Assembly: GCA_025617745.1 (NCBI GenBank)
Contig: CM046858.1
Location: 51,157,925-51,221,924 of the forward strand
Origin: Heliocidaris erythrogramma
Taxonomy: Eukaryota; Echinodermata; Echinoidea; Camarodonta; Echinometridae
Length of the DNA: 64,000 bases
Direction: 5' to 3'
This document shows, in pieces, positions 48,196 to 61,984 of the stretch. The position numbers were made by a program, and so were the translations under genes. Below the pieces are notes generated by a model that saw only the letters and a list, made by a program, of their open reading frames with translations, did not search any database and was not told the origin of the DNA. Position 1 is the stretch's first letter. Each line of letters begins with the position of its first letter.

Positions 48196-51100
48196 GCGAT
48201 TTTACGAGTTGTGAATTGGTGCTATTTTGACGAGCCAAACGCTTTTAGAAAGTTTCCTTTGGGGAAATTTGATGACGAAAACAAGAAAGGGAAAAGACGG
48301 CTGCTTGGCTAGTCTCTAAATACAGACCTCTATACGTTTAGTAATGGCTCGCTTGACTATAGTTGTACTTGTAGCTGATGCATAACATGAAGGAATACTT
48401 TGAATGTTGTTCAAAGAAGGTGAAATTTTATGCAATTCGTTTAAACATACATGGTATTTTAAAAGTTGGAAAGAGTGGTTTATTATCGATTTTAACCAAT
48501 GTACATGTACTCCTTCCGCTCTTCACAATTCATAAAAGTTATGTATTTTTAGATTTGATTTGATTTTGATTGATTAGAAATTCATAAAAACAGATTGTCC
48601 CTAGGCATTGCATAAGATGAGGATAACCATGTGTATTACAGTGAAGTACATGATACATGTTACATGTACATGTACCTGTTACGTGTTACACGAAAATACA
48701 ATTCAATGAAGATTATTGATCAATTTTTTGTAAAGGCAATGAGGACGTCAGAAAAAAAACTTTTTATTCCTTTTTCTACCTACGAGTACTAATAGTATGC
48801 GCTTTGGTCCTGAAGGAGTTAAACGGGTTTTCTACGTAAATCATTCATTCCATCCGCAATTTTTAAAATTTCATCAGTAAGCTATTACTGATTAATGAAC
48901 GTATTATGATGATGACGACAACGGTCTTATTAATATTTAAGAGTATTTCAGACTAGATTGGAAAACTAATCTACATAATGTACTAACCAGGAATGGCTAC
49001 ACGTTTCGTACTTTGGACAGGCTTTTAATCATCTACATGTAGTTTTGATGCCAGAGCATCACTCTATTATGACGTCACGGCCACTCATACCGTAGAGACC
49101 AGAGAATGCATTAATCATTGTTTACTTCAAATCTATATCGGGATTTTTGCTTTTATATTTCCCCAAAAATAATATTGGATTTCATGAGGTCGACACATTT
49201 TTGATAACACGTTTAAACATAACTATACAAGTTAATTCAAACGTCTAGTTCAAATGAGAAGCTCCCACCTACATGCGGATAATGAATGCGAACATTCACA
49301 TGAAAAATATAATACTACCCTGTCCATGATTCGGAGGTATCAAACATGCAGTACTTGTATATAGGACTACTCTTTGTTATTGAGTACATACATAATGTCA
49401 TTTATAAAACAGAATTGCCCACCATATGTAAATACATGTATGTAGGCATATAATTTACTGACCTAAAACTTTAAAAGTTCTTCTCAAATTTATTTCATCT
49501 GTGATTGACCTCCCTTTATACAGAGAAAATCAGAGCTACAGTGTGCATAGATTTAACTTCAAAATCGTTTTCATCATGCACGCATACCAAGTATGTATTA
49601 TGTAGATGGAATTTCTTTTTAGAGGTCTGTTTATAGACTATATGAAGAGAGGTTGTATTCCATACCGAGGGGGTTGAGTGGGAGTGAATTGCATTTCTTG
49701 AATATATGAAAAGCTTCCTAGTTCTTCACCATCTTCAAGACGGGGGTAACACCAGCCCCCCTGCCCAGGGCGTCGGCAGGAGTCGCAGGGGTATTGGTTT
49801 CACCCCTTTTCAGGATGTGTGGAAGAAAAACCCAGCATGATGCGACCATTTCTACACTTCTTCTGCTTTTCTCTTCTCCATCTTTTGCGTCTTCTTTTGG
49901 CTCTTATTTACAGAAGGGTGAGACCAGACAATGTTGTTGATCGCAAGTTTAGGGAGCTACAGTTTGTTCATGCATTGTATCTTAAGACATGTGGTCTTTT
50001 TTCTTTTTTTTGCATTGTTATTCAGTCTCGAAATTGCGCGGGAAATTTTGCCAGTCCTAATATTTCCAAATGTTACTTCTGTTCCTCTTCTTAAACTTAA
50101 GATGTGTAATACATGCATGTATCAAACTGAGATCCTAAATTATTGAAGAAACTGTGTCCCCCTCAGTCCTTATATTTCTAAATGTTGTAATTTCTACTCC
50201 TTTTCTTAAAGAAATGTAATCCCAAACTAAGAGTCCCAAATTGAACATTACCGTTGGGTCTCTTTTCCCGATGACTGGGTTGAATTAGAATGAGTCACAA
50301 AATTCGATATTGTCATGATTATATCCGTTGAATATTTGACGTTATACAGTCCCACCTTGCTGTACCGGGGACATTGACTTCTGCTTCAACACTGTATCGT
50401 ATTATTTATTCCATTTCAAAAGCTCTCTAGTTCTTCTTGTAGTTTATACAATTTCCATGATTTACCGATAATTACAACCGAGTTACTTGTGAAATGTGAT
50501 TATGACGCCAGACATTAAGGTATGGTATCCTTGATGTTTATCGGAAATGAGTGTTAGATTACCAATCAAGATTCTCGTCTCATAACAGAAAAACAAAAGC
50601 AATATGGATGACTCATGTAATAGGCTACTCAGTATGTTCCCTAATCAGTTTGTTCATTATGATAGACTGTACGATATAGCTTATGTGTCAATTATATTTT
50701 ATTCTACGATTTTTTAAATAATCTCTTTATGTCCTGCGCTGAAGCAATTTCTCTTCCTCTTCAAAGTGTGCTGTCGTCAAAATAAGCACAAGATTACGTT
50801 TGTTTTGTTTTGTTACTGCAGTGTAATGTCGAATTGTGTTTTATTCAGATATTTAAATTCCCTCATCTTAGGAACCTTTTTTTAAACCAAATATTGACTT
50901 CTGTCATGTTTTGGTCTGGTTTTAACCGTCCATCATTATTTTCAGATAAACTGTGCAAGGTATGTACTTTTGGGATGTATGGAGCAATAATATTATGGGA
51001 TTATTATTGCTCTTAAAAAGGATTATAAATATCATTAGCATCCTGTTGAACAGACGTAATGCCGTCTTATATCTTTGAAAGGATATAAATGTAACAATAA

Positions 51101-53217
51101 TACATGATTGTAATTTATTTTGTTGTTTTTTATTTGTTATAACCATGCTGATCCATGATCATTTTCGCCTTATAATCTGTATGGACAGATTGAAATATTT
51201 ATGTTAAAATATATAAACTATGATATTATGACTTTATCATGTCGAACAGTACCACCAATTTGTATCATTCGCGTTTCTTTATTATATCAAGAATTAAAAA
51301 TACATATTGAATGATATGTTTATTCGAAGAAAAAAATGCCTTTGTAAACACCTTGTACATGTTCATTGATTTTAGCTTTATTATTATTGCTTATGAATGT
51401 GTAACATTGAATGGCCGACTGAACTTCTGATACCCACTATGTCTCTTCTCTTATTCTGTAGCTGATCTAATGGGCAGAGGGGCACGTACTGACCCCCCCC
51501 CCCCCACCCCCGCCTCCCTAAGGTAGAATATTTGCCCCTGGTGTCCCCAAATTGTGACCTCCAAAAGGCAACTGAGATATTATGATCATCCTTATTTTTA
51601 AAAAGAAGTTACCGTGAATTCTGATCCCTTATTCCCTGTATCATAATACAGAGGAGTCGCCATGACATGAGGTATGGTTGTTCGACCAGATTCGGCTGAT
51701 GAGTTTGATTAAAATATTACTACGAGGAAAGAAGAGTGACAACCCCCCCCCCCCCCCCCCCCCCCCCCCACCCTGCCGACCTTTATGTGTGTGTCGTGTT
51801 TTCAATGCGAGGGCTTCCAAATTGGCCGTGGCGAAGAAGAAATTTGAATGATCCACACTGCGCTCAATTTGATCACGTTATGTAGGTTTCACTTAGTATT
51901 TGACTAATTCCTTTCACGATATACGGAATATACCAAGAATAATCCATTTTATCAACTTCAATCTATGCCCTTTTAGGTGAAAATCTTTTCGGGGGTACTG
52001 ATTGCGTCAGGCCAGGGTCCCTCCTATATTGTTGTGTGGGGTTTCAGTCTGGTTTGAAGTGAGCTATTTGCGGTGAGATGATTGCATGTTACTATAACAG
52101 CTTAATCCATTTATTCAGGGAGTTTCATCGCTCCCTTTCATCATCCCTCCACTCGTTCCCCACCCCAACATCATCATTATCATCCTTTTCCTCTTTCCGC
52201 TTTTCTTTCCTTGTCTACCAATTCACCTCTGTCTGTGATGTCTCCACCCCTTCCATGCGAAAAGGCTTTGGCATAAAAGTTAATATTCATAACTTAATTA
52301 GCTTTAATCGCCGGCATAACCGTCTAAAGGGTTATAGTGAATTATGTTGAAGCATGTTTGCCGGCAGATAGAAAGAGAGAGAGAAGAAAAAAAGGGAGAG
52401 GGAGACAAGCGATGGGAGAGGAAATAATGAAAGAAGACATAGTGATAGAGAGAGAGAGGATGATGAAGAGAAGGCGAGATGAAGGATGATCCGGGTGCAG
52501 AATGAATGTAATCCTGGCTATGGAGAGGGAAAGAAGAGATAGAAAAAGAGGTTTGAGAACTGTGGAAGAGGCAATGGAAAGAGAAGGAAATAATATAGAA
52601 GAGAGAGAGAGAGAGAGAGAGATGTAAAGAGAGAGAATACGATTCTTTTGCTATAAGGTCAATCTGTCACGTACATGTGTTAAAATACCATTTTCGTTGT
52701 GTTGTTAATCCGCAAACTGAATGCTTACAAGCGAGGGGCCATGCTTTCGATTAAACTAAAGCTAGCAATGGTCAACATTATAGCCTTTAAAATCCATGTA
52801 AAAGCCTTCGGAATTGTTATCAACTTATGTATAGATGGGATTGAAGCCATTTAAAACATCAAAGTGCTGTGTATTTTTGTTCTGAGTCATAGGTGTATAA
52901 GAAGAAGGGGAAAAGGGGCTGTACCCCCCCCCCCCCCCCCCCATTTTGGGCATCTCGAAGCAACCATGGCATTTGTCATAATCATGACGAAATCACATGA
53001 TAAATACAGTCATGTACATTCAACTATAAGTGGATTACTAAAGGCTGTCATCGCAAAAAACACTAAAATATATTTGCCCAGTCGCTTCGCCTGCTCGCTA
53101 AATTATGTGAAACGAGAAATTGATATTCGGGCAATGGATGAGAGCCCTCCCCCCTACCCTACAAATTGATGAACGTCGAGACAGAAGTATAAAGATCCAT
53201 AAGTTTTACACTCCTAA
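48196..53217. other. non-coding, nothing firm
   Basis: AT-rich DNA downstream of fzd4 with C27 at 51743-51769 and GA-rich stretches at about 52370-52635. The 48540-48575 ATTTGATTTGATTTTGATTG string may be a LINE tail on the minus strand. No gene recognised. Confidence 0.4.
51743..51769. repeat. C27 homopolymer
   Basis: 27 uninterrupted cytosines followed by ACCC. Confidence 0.95.
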
Positions 53218-53219
53218 TA

Positions 53220-53398
53220 CAGTGGAACCTTGTTATATAACAAACTCCTTGGGACCAGGGAAATTGCCTCTTTATAGCGAAACCTTGTTCTATCGGGGCT
53301 CAAAAACAATAGAATACTAAGAAGTTGGACCGGCACAATTACCTTTTTATAACGAGAGTTTGTTATAACAGTGTTCTTTATAACGAGGTTCCACACTG
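53220..53398. mobile_element. mariner/pogo-type MITE with TA target duplication
   Basis: The left end CAGTGGAACCTTGTTATATA and right end TTATAACGAGGTTCCACACTG form terminal inverted repeats with a 2-bp difference at the right tip. TA flanks both ends (53218-53219, 53399-53400). Interior TTATAACGAGAGTTTGTTATAA blocks add a second inverted layer. CAGTGGAACC...TTATAACGA termini with TA duplication are typical of Tc1/mariner (Tigger/pogo) non-autonomous elements. 179 bp. Confidence 0.75.
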
Positions 53399-53400
53399 TA

Positions 53401-55264
53401 GTTATTTTTATAATATTTATAATACATGTATATAAGCCTGTAATTTTTTCGGATGAGGTAGAATATAATAAACAACTTATAGGGTAATATCATTGCAAGA
53501 TTTGATTCATTTGAACGGCATTGACACTCCTTGTATTGTAATCACTTATTGATGAAGTACTGTGAAGGTGGTATATAAGGGCACCGTTACCTCCGTGTTA
53601 TCGTAGGGGTGGGATCCACTGGGATAATCACTCCTCTACGTAGCGCATTTGTGTGGAAAAGAATTGAACTGTAAACACCAGTGCACCCCAAAAAGGGTCT
53701 AAAACCGGGGTCATTATAGATTTTAGCTTGGACTAATGGGTTTGTAATGCCTAAGCACAACTTCCAAACGAAGTTCTTTATCAAGATAGAGTGCAAACAA
53801 AAGGGAGGTGATTGTTTATCGTGAAATTAGCACAAGGGTTCGTTTTGAATTTTAATGGGGACTTATGCAAGTGGCTCTATAGAAAAGCCATAAAACCTCG
53901 CATGGTCTACGACTAGGTGAGGTGATTACGCTAATGTGTTGGAACACACCTTTTATAATTCCTCAGAAACTTCGCGCGAACACCGTGTCCGGTAAAGCGA
54001 TGTAAAGATGATTGTTACTTCATGTAGCTAAGAAATGGAACTCTCGACATGCTGATTTTTTTTTCTTTGCTTCCCTAATTGTTAATGCACGAATAGATTG
54101 GGGAACAGAAAAGAAATTTTGTTTTATAGAGCGAACTATTCGCTCCAGAGTCATGCACCACCGATATATTTCAGCTACTGGTCAATAACCCCACTATCAT
54201 AGATGAGGGGATGAGTTAATGGTCCTTGTATCAATAATATCTGTGATAAATTATATACTCTTCAATTCTGATAAGTGATATTTGAAATATTGTGTTCCAA
54301 CCACATTCCTGCACAAATGCATAAATAGGTACTTTAATTTGTATGAATTCCCTATTGCTATTTCTTTTATATTAATTCAATTTTATTTTGTGAAGTTACA
54401 TGTAAAGATGATTAAGGTTCTTTGTGTGTCGCTATGTGTACACTGGATAAGGAAAGTTAATTTTACTTTAATCTTTTTTAATGAGTTAGGGACATGTTCT
54501 CTAAAGAACCTGAGGCTACTTTATTTTCTTTAGATCAAGCTCAAAGAGTCAAACCATAAGCAGCCAATTTTTTCCAAGGGTGTACTTTTCAAACCCATGT
54601 TAAAAACATCTCATTCAAAAGCATGTCGTAGAATGATGGAAAATACAAGCCCAAAAACATATGCCCAAAATGCATATGCCATAGAATTTTGAACGACCTT
54701 CCCCAAATCTGGCTTGACAAGTGTTTTCCGCCAGATAGCCAGCAGGGTATACATAAGCCGTATAGCCACTCTTGACATACCGGGCATTTTCTCCCCAGCT
54801 CCCACGCCGGTCCGCCGGGGACGCAAGCAGACAGACGGCCGCTAGCCATGGGTTTCAACATGCAGTAGGTGGGCGGGTTTGTTGTTGTAAGAACTTGATT
54901 TTTCATGTGGTGGGTTGCAAAGTGAAGGTACGTGGGAGCAAAAAAGGTCCTCTTTGGTTTGTTCACCTGCAATAAACATGGAGAGGAGAATATTGTGTTG
55001 GAGTCCCATCTCACAAAGATGTATATATAGAATTATCTTGCAGTACGGTATCAGTAGAAATGATGCATGGGGTCTGATGATGTTGATATAGCATTCTTGA
55101 TATCCCCCCATCTTCTCTCCCCCCCCCAACTGGGCTTGCCCCAATGGTGTACTTGTAGTTTCTTCAAGAAAATTTTTAAGGAAAAAATCCATAGTTTCAG
55201 CACAGAACGGAACTCCCTCCTAAAGACCTCTTGAGGAGTTATGTGATTTTCTGCGTACTGAGAA
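53401..55264. other. non-coding, nothing recognised
   Basis: Open frames of up to 141 codons on the minus strand (54589-55014) show no recognisable domain and overlap each other in several phases. I treat them as chance. Confidence 0.4.
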
Positions 55265-55450
55265 TGTGTGTGTGTGTGTGTAATTGGGTTTTTACAGACG
55301 TGTATCAATCAGATATGATTATTTACGTCTGGGACCGACCTTTAACGTCACCATCCGAAAGACGTGACTCAGTCTCGAACCTGGGTCCGCTGAATCAATT
55401 TATAACTTCCACTGGTAGCTGGAATACAGGCGCACGCCACAACGCCCAGT
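55265..55450 (-). mobile_element. SINE with 7SL/Alu-domain-like head and (CA)n tail, copy B
   Basis: On the minus strand this copy starts near 55450 with GGGCGTTGTGGCGTGCGCC, carries GGTTCGAGACT at about 55373-55383, and ends in a (CA)n run that appears as (TG)n at 55265-55280 on the plus strand. Compared with copy A I see two base changes near the head and one single-base deletion over about 170 bp. A 3' dinucleotide tail instead of poly-A suggests mobilisation by a LINE that recognises a simple-repeat end. Confidence 0.7.
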
Positions 55451-57395
55451 AACTTTGACTGCAGTGACTGCAATGACTGCATTAATCATTCTAGTCGCAG
55501 ATGGCGCTACTGCTAATGTACAAAATAAACATCAACAGGAAACTTGTGATGCTTATCGCAGAAAAATGTTAGGAATTCTTCAACAGTTCGTCATTATTTT
55601 GCTTGTACACATACATGTACACTGGTTTAAAAGACACACCATATTGGCCTTTTTATATTTATATTTATATGATTTATATAACGACCTTTTTTAAAATTTC
55701 ACAAAGAATCTTGCTCAATTGAATTAATATCGGTCTAAAATATACTCGTCTATTGTGGAAAATATTACATTGATGTCATTTGATTTGTGTCCTCGATTCT
55801 CATAATCATAATAATTTGTTTTCATATATCTACAATATGCCTCTCCCGAAACATTCACCCACATCTCAGTTGATTATTGGCATGCCCCTCGTGCAAAAAG
55901 AGCAAAGTAATATGCACTTTAAAGGGAAGCTTGAGTTCTGTAAAAAGTAAAATATAATTTGTGAGCTTTCTCATTCTGTGTATGTTAGTTTGGAAGATCA
56001 TCATAGTAGATATGTCCCCTGAAAAGGATTGCTCTTCAAATGCTCTCACATTCAAAATATGACAAGAAACAATTGAAATGTTCGGGCCAAATATTTGTAT
56101 GTAGTCCCATATACACATTTCCGTGTGCAGTGCATGTGACTATCAGCAAGATTGAGTCAATTTCTTATCACTTTGGTGATTCCAAAACCTTACAGCATAC
56201 ACCAAGTCTTATTTGCTATATAATCAGCCTTTCCCAATTGCTTTGAGACAGTTTCTTTCACAATTCAATCTCATGACCAGAACTCAACTTTATCTTTAAA
56301 CCCCCTTTGAAATCGAAAACGAAAAGCTTCTACTGGGAGCTCCAAACACACACAGGCGAGTCTTATTATTCGACTCCTGGTTTCAATTGCAGAACCAATT
56401 TGTTACTCTGTCAAGAATATTACATCGGTCACTATTTCACCCAATTACGAGTTTCAAAATCATAAACATATTTTCTACCTTTTGAAATTTCCCAATGAAA
56501 GCAGTATTTACAAAGGGTATATACTTTCTAATCTTAGGTGAATCTCAGAGAAATGAACCTAAAAACTATTTTATACAAAGGCTTCATAGAAATGCATTAT
56601 GAATATTATTGACAGAAAATGATTGTTATCACATGAAGGATTAAAATTAATTTAACCTTCATATGTATCAAAAGTGTCTTGGGGTTGTATTGTCATACCA
56701 GCCGAGGATGTGGTGCTGTTTTAAAACTTTTTTATAGATAGAATTATCCAAAATCAGAGAAATTTGGAAAGAAATATTCTGTGTTACTTTCATGTTCTAG
56801 AAGCATGCATATACCCCAACATTACCAACAAAAAAGAAATCAGTTAAAAAACACATATTTCCTTGAGTGTGGATTAAATTGGAATAGATCCATAGACTAG
56901 ATACTATAAGACATCATTATTTAAATATATTTCTTGACATATCCAAACAATTATGTTTTGTGCATCTATAATTTAACAGAATCCACAGGTTACAGAAAGG
57001 GTATATGAGCGGGTATAGCGATTTAGCGATTTGGCGGGCTGTTTTGAAGCGAAAAGAAATTTACGAGTTTAATTTTGTCCTAATTTCCCCTGACGAGCTG
57101 AAGAAATCAGCTAGTGAAGAGAGATGATGATATATCTTTGAATAAAAACGATGAAGTAAGATGCTGAATAGCCAGAAATATTGAGGGCACGGAAATTATA
57201 CCAAAGGAAAGAAAAAAGGGAGAGAGGATAGAAAATGAATAGGATACGAGGACATGAGAGACGGTTACCATGGTTATCTACATATACATAGGTCCAAAAT
57301 ATGAAAATGGAAACGGTACATCATCTTTCCAAGGAGCTTCAAACACACCTTGGTCTTTCTCTCTCTGACTCTGCCCCCCCCCCCCCCCCCCCCCC

Positions 57396-57433
<38 letters not shown>

Positions 57434-59229
57434 TGCTTTTTATCGGTTTACCTAGATAATTTCCAATAATTTCTAGGTAAATTAATGCTCTTTCATTCTG
57501 GCCTCGAATTTTGCTCTCTCTAGAGTAGGTCCATGCTCTCTCTCTCTATATATATGTTTCACATCTCTTCGACCATGCATGTCGACGATGGATAGCGTCT
57601 ATTTTTAACCTGCTTATTCCATGCCGCCTTTCGAATACATTCATCTCTCATCATATATCTGCTGTATGTATCATATTCCTCTTCTATTCATCAAAGTGCT
57701 TGACCTTTTTTCGCTCGCATTGACCTACATAACTGGATAATGTGCTCCTGTGTTACTACATGTATTTCTACATTTTCTGTTTGTTTGTTTTCTTCCTGAT
57801 GTTGTTCTTCATCTTCCCATTGTTCACTTTATTTTTTTTTAACTGCTTCTCCCAATTTAATCCTCTTTTCAATATCCATCTGTCGGTCCCTCCTCCTCTC
57901 TCTCTCTTGTTCATCTCATATTTCTTCTACCCATCTCTCTTCTCCTCCACTCTCCCTGGCGCCTCCATCTCGCTGGCCACCCAACGAGGAGGGAGAGAAA
58001 ATATTTACGAACAAGAACCATAGCACAACAAGACATCGCCCGGAACCCGATACGGGAGTTGAGAGAATCCCCGCCCCGAGACGCTCCCGTGGTGTCTTGA
58101 GACACTCCCGCTCTGTCATCTACAAGTCCTCGTGGATACGATCTTCGCTCTGAAAGCTCATATAAACAATGAACCATTTTATTTAGGTTTCAATATGATG
58201 ACTAACATATATAACGCCTACTCCCCCTCCCTATGCCCGGTATTGTTTTGTTAAACTGTTATAACGTACTCACATTCGTCAGCAAGACCAAATCGAGTTC
58301 AACACACTTTTATGTTTATTTTCTTAGAAATGAAAGATGCTGATATTAATAAGTTATATATTTTATTTACAAACATCCATAGACAAGAAAGAGGTCTACT
58401 TTTACTCTTATAAGCATAAATAATCCGATTCTAACGTCTAACCTTATGGTCTTATGGATATTATTGATCACAAGTCATTAAACCATGAATTATGATGTTC
58501 CAGTAGTCAAATCGCTTTCACTGGTTAATCAATGAAGCTTTTATTCTGTCTATCATCTACTCTTCATTCAAGTCATTCTTTTCTTCTTAATATCTTCCTC
58601 TTTTGTATTTCATTCCTCCTCCGTCGTTCAATACCTCCAAACACATCCCACCACCCGGTCCTATTTCACCTCTGTAGTCCGATTGTATACACAAGACCTG
58701 GTTCTGATAGTCATGTCTGCTGGTCCTGTTTCAAAGTGATGACATCTCGTTTCCATGGTAACCATGATATATGATCTTTGTGATACATCCATGTTCCGTG
58801 ATTCAACTCCGTCAAAACATGACATAAGGCTGCACAGCATGAGGGCAATACGGTGGGATTAGACAAATGGTTTTAGAAATTATTTGGATGTTATCTTTTC
58901 ATCAGGTTGGTGCCGCCGCCCCCTCCGTTGAACGCCCCCAATATTCTATAATAATGTCTTCATTGTTTTCCAATAGCCTATCATAGATCTCCTTGGAGCA
59001 ATATACATGATAGACTTCTCATGTTCATATTTACTACCCTACATTATATCGTGGAGAAGGTTTACGGTTCACCATGGCATGTGGTTAGTCTTGTATATTG
59101 AGTAAGAAGAAGAAAGTGGAGAAAAGTTGAGAGGAGAAGAAAAGGAAAGGCGAGATAGAAATTCAGAGAGTGTAGAAGTAATCTTTCTTGAAAGTGTGAA
59201 GTCCTGAAAAGGACTGTAAACCAGGTGAG
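55451..59229. other. non-coding, nothing firm
   Basis: Unique AT-rich sequence plus the C22/(CT)n tract at 57.4 kb. The CG-richer patch at 57950-58140 lacks a convincing frame. Confidence 0.4.
57374..57433. repeat. C22 run followed by (CT)n
   Basis: C22 at 57374-57395, then CTCTCT/TTTCTC up to 57433. Confidence 0.9.
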
Positions 59230-59300
59230 AAGGCTGAGAGTGGAGAAGACTCGACGTTTCGGACAGGTTGACTGTCCGTCATCAGGAGTGTGCCGGGAGG
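59230..59300 (-). mobile_element. possible Penelope-like element fragment with hammerhead-core-like motif
   Basis: On the minus strand CTGATGA (59279-59285) is followed by a 6-bp stem GGACAG/CTGTCC with a TCAAC loop, then GAAACGTCGAG. CTGANGA plus hairpin plus GAAA is the conserved layout of the hammerhead ribozyme core, which is known from Penelope-like retroelements. Here an extra C sits between CTGATGA and the stem, and I could not pair helices I and III, so this is at best a degenerate remnant. Confidence 0.35.
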
Positions 59301-59368
59301 AACGGAGTATATTATTAAGTTGATTTTTATCTAGACGTCTTTATTCAACATCATCCTTCTTCTTTTGT

Positions 59369-59560
59369 GTGTGTGTGGGGGGGGGGGGGGGGGGGGGGGG
59401 TTACGGGGCAACAAACTGTGAAAGATGGCTGTCATTTGCTGCTGCTCCTTCTCCTCCTTCTCCTTCTCCTTCTCCTTCTCCTCCTTCTCTTTCTCCTTCT
59501 CCTTCTCCCCCTTCTCCTTCTCCTTCTCCTGCTCCTTCTCCTTCTCTCCTTCGCCTCTCA
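59369..59560. repeat. (GT)n-G24 and (CTCCTT)n arrays
   Basis: GTGTGTGTG then G24 (59377-59400). From about 59444 to 59546 there are CTCCTT/CTTCTC hexamer repeats with open but meaningless frames on both strands. Confidence 0.9.
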
Positions 59561-61442
59561 TTGTTCTTCCACTCTTTCCTCTTCTCCATTTTTCTTCTTC
59601 GTCTTCTCTTTCTTCTTCCCTTCCCTTCTTTGTCTTTTCATCTTTCTCACATATTATTTTTTACATTAAATTCTCATCTTTTCGTCTTCGCATTTAGTAT
59701 CTACATCTAAATACATATAAGGCCTACATGTTGGTTACATCTGTGTATCATATGGTACAGTATAGAGCTACATCTTCCAAGTCTACTTGTCGCCAAGAAA
59801 TCTTATATTTCGCACATCCCAGAGGAGACGATCTATACAACCACTCGCAGTGTGTGTGACTGAAGCATTGAATTACTGCATGGCAGCCGTGAGAATTTGA
59901 ATTTGTGACGTAGTGCTTTCTCTTAACCCGTTGACTACTAAATTCTCTAATTCACATAGGCTTAATACAGGGACCGCCCGGTTCCCGTAGGCAATGGGTT
60001 AAAATCATAATTATATGGCAGAATTCACCTGTATGCTTGGAACGTACAATAGAATGATAATGTAAATATTGGATTATTGTTGTAAACCAAGGAGATACAT
60101 TGTAGTAGAAACTCAGATTCAAGCAAGGGCGAATATGTGCATGATATGGGGATGATTACCCGTTTAATCGTTTCGAAAAAATTCAGGAGGGGGGGGGGGG
60201 GGGGGTGGTCGCTTCCCGCCCCCTCAATGCCTATATAGAGACCAAACACGATATTGCCACTGAATCGTTACAGGGACAATTCTCTCGACCTTCCCTGCGC
60301 TGCACAGTGGTACTGTTTCCGTTACAATTATGTAAGTAAATAAGGCCTATACTAGCAGGAGTGCAGGACCTGTGAAGCCCTTGAGGTGTTGTGAGATATT
60401 TGCAGTGTGATGGCTGTCACAATTCCATTGACTGATTCATTATTGATGGATGGACGGATGGATGAATGAATGTGTGTTTTTTTTAGCTCGATGAATCTTG
60501 ACAAACTCATCAAGTTATTAAGTACATGAATTACTTATTGATCGCTTGGTTAACCTGATTGATAAATCAGCTTACATTGGTCATTTTAGATCAAATTATT
60601 GAAATTGTTTCATCCACTGGTCAAACAACCGGACCAAAGAGAGCTGATTATAAACTAGATGCTCAAACCAAGGAGTTATCACAGTTTTCTGATAATTCCT
60701 TGCTCAAACCAAGGAAGTGTAACTAGTTACACTTTCCTGCTCAAACCATGAACCTACAAACCAATCCGCAAATATGTAGTACAATGTCGTCAAAAGATTT
60801 GCCTCGATTTCAGACTAGACATCACAGCCGTCGTCGAGATAGGATCTTGGACACGCGCATATCAAGAAGGTCTGGAGATCAACTACAATAACAAGATGGT
60901 TTTCTTTCTAAATGATTAGGATTACAAGGATATAACACCGACTCACTGATACTATCTGCCGACAGCTATGATCACCGAGGATGTAAGATGGTGAGGGAGA
61001 GAGAGAGAGAGAGGGGGGGGGGGGGGAGGGGAGATACACAAGGAGATTTCACTCTTCTATTTTGTCTATTTTAGGAGTCTTTTTTTTTTATTCGCCGACT
61101 GACATCAACTTCATGATATATTCATGACAAAGACTCATTAAAACATAAAATGATAGTTATTAAATTTATATATTATCTGTTGCTTTTACTCTGTTAATTA
61201 AATAACAATTAAAAAAAATGATAATTGGCTGAGTTAGATATATTTTGTGCAAAATTGAATGTTTTGGATAATAATATGGTTATGCGTGTTTGCCAAAAGG
61301 ATGTAGAATCCAAGCTATGAGAAGAGAAGAGAAGTGAAATTTATTTTTGACACACGAACCATCTCGATTTTTTTTTTTTTAGGAACTTTCAAATCTGAAT
61401 GTATCTTTGCTGATATACAAAATATTTCTGTTTATGTAGCAT
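59561..61442. other. non-coding, nothing recognised
   Basis: Contains G17 (60189-60205), a GA/G14 tract (60997-61026) and two near-identical GCTCAAACCAAGGA(A/G)(G/T)T strings near 60660-60720. No gene supported. Confidence 0.4.
60189..60205. repeat. G17 homopolymer
   Basis: Uninterrupted guanine run preceded by GGA. Confidence 0.95.
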
Positions 61443-61584
61443 CTGGGGAGCGTTTCATCAAGCGTTTTGTCAGTAATTTTTACCAACAACTGCTATAAGC
61501 TACTGAAATCCTTGCATCTGATTGGCTGAGAGCAAATTTGTCAGTAAAAATAACTGACAAACCGCTTGATGAAACGCTCCCCAG
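61443..61584. mobile_element. palindromic MITE family P, copy 4
   Basis: CTGGGGAGCGTTTCATCAAG at the left and CTTGATGAAACGCTCCCCAG at the right, with the same centre TGCATCTGATTGGCTGAGAG. 142 bp. Confidence 0.8.
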
Positions 61585-61984
61585 GAGGCTTCGGAAATGA
61601 ATGTTGCCAAATGGCGCATTCAATACGATCATCGAAATCTTTGTTCTCACATGAGCAAAGTCAGCATCCGTCTTCAGTCAGCTAGAAGAGTGACCAAAAA
61701 CTAATCCTTCCCGACATGCAGTCTGACAATGACACTATCTACATGTATACAGTAATAACAATATATTATCACTTCTGTCCCTTCGTGTTTACATCTATTC
61801 CATTCCATTCTCCACGTCTTCTCAAAAACCGTCCCATCGTCAACCTTCAGGGAGTGTCGTAGCCATATAGTTAGGGAGGAGGCGAAGGGGCTATTTCTTC
61901 GGTTTATCCAGCATTAATTTTGAGAGCATCCTTGAAAAATATACATTACAAGTATAAATCTGCATATACTCATATAGAGGTAAA

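Noticed and set aside
54589-55014. 141-codon minus-strand frame
   Set aside because: Composition is ordinary for chance frames; no domain, and alternative overlapping frames exist in both strands.
59331-59710. Frames encoding poly-Leu, Ser-Pro, Ser-Phe and Lys-Glu runs
   Set aside because: Artefact of the CTCCTT hexamer array.
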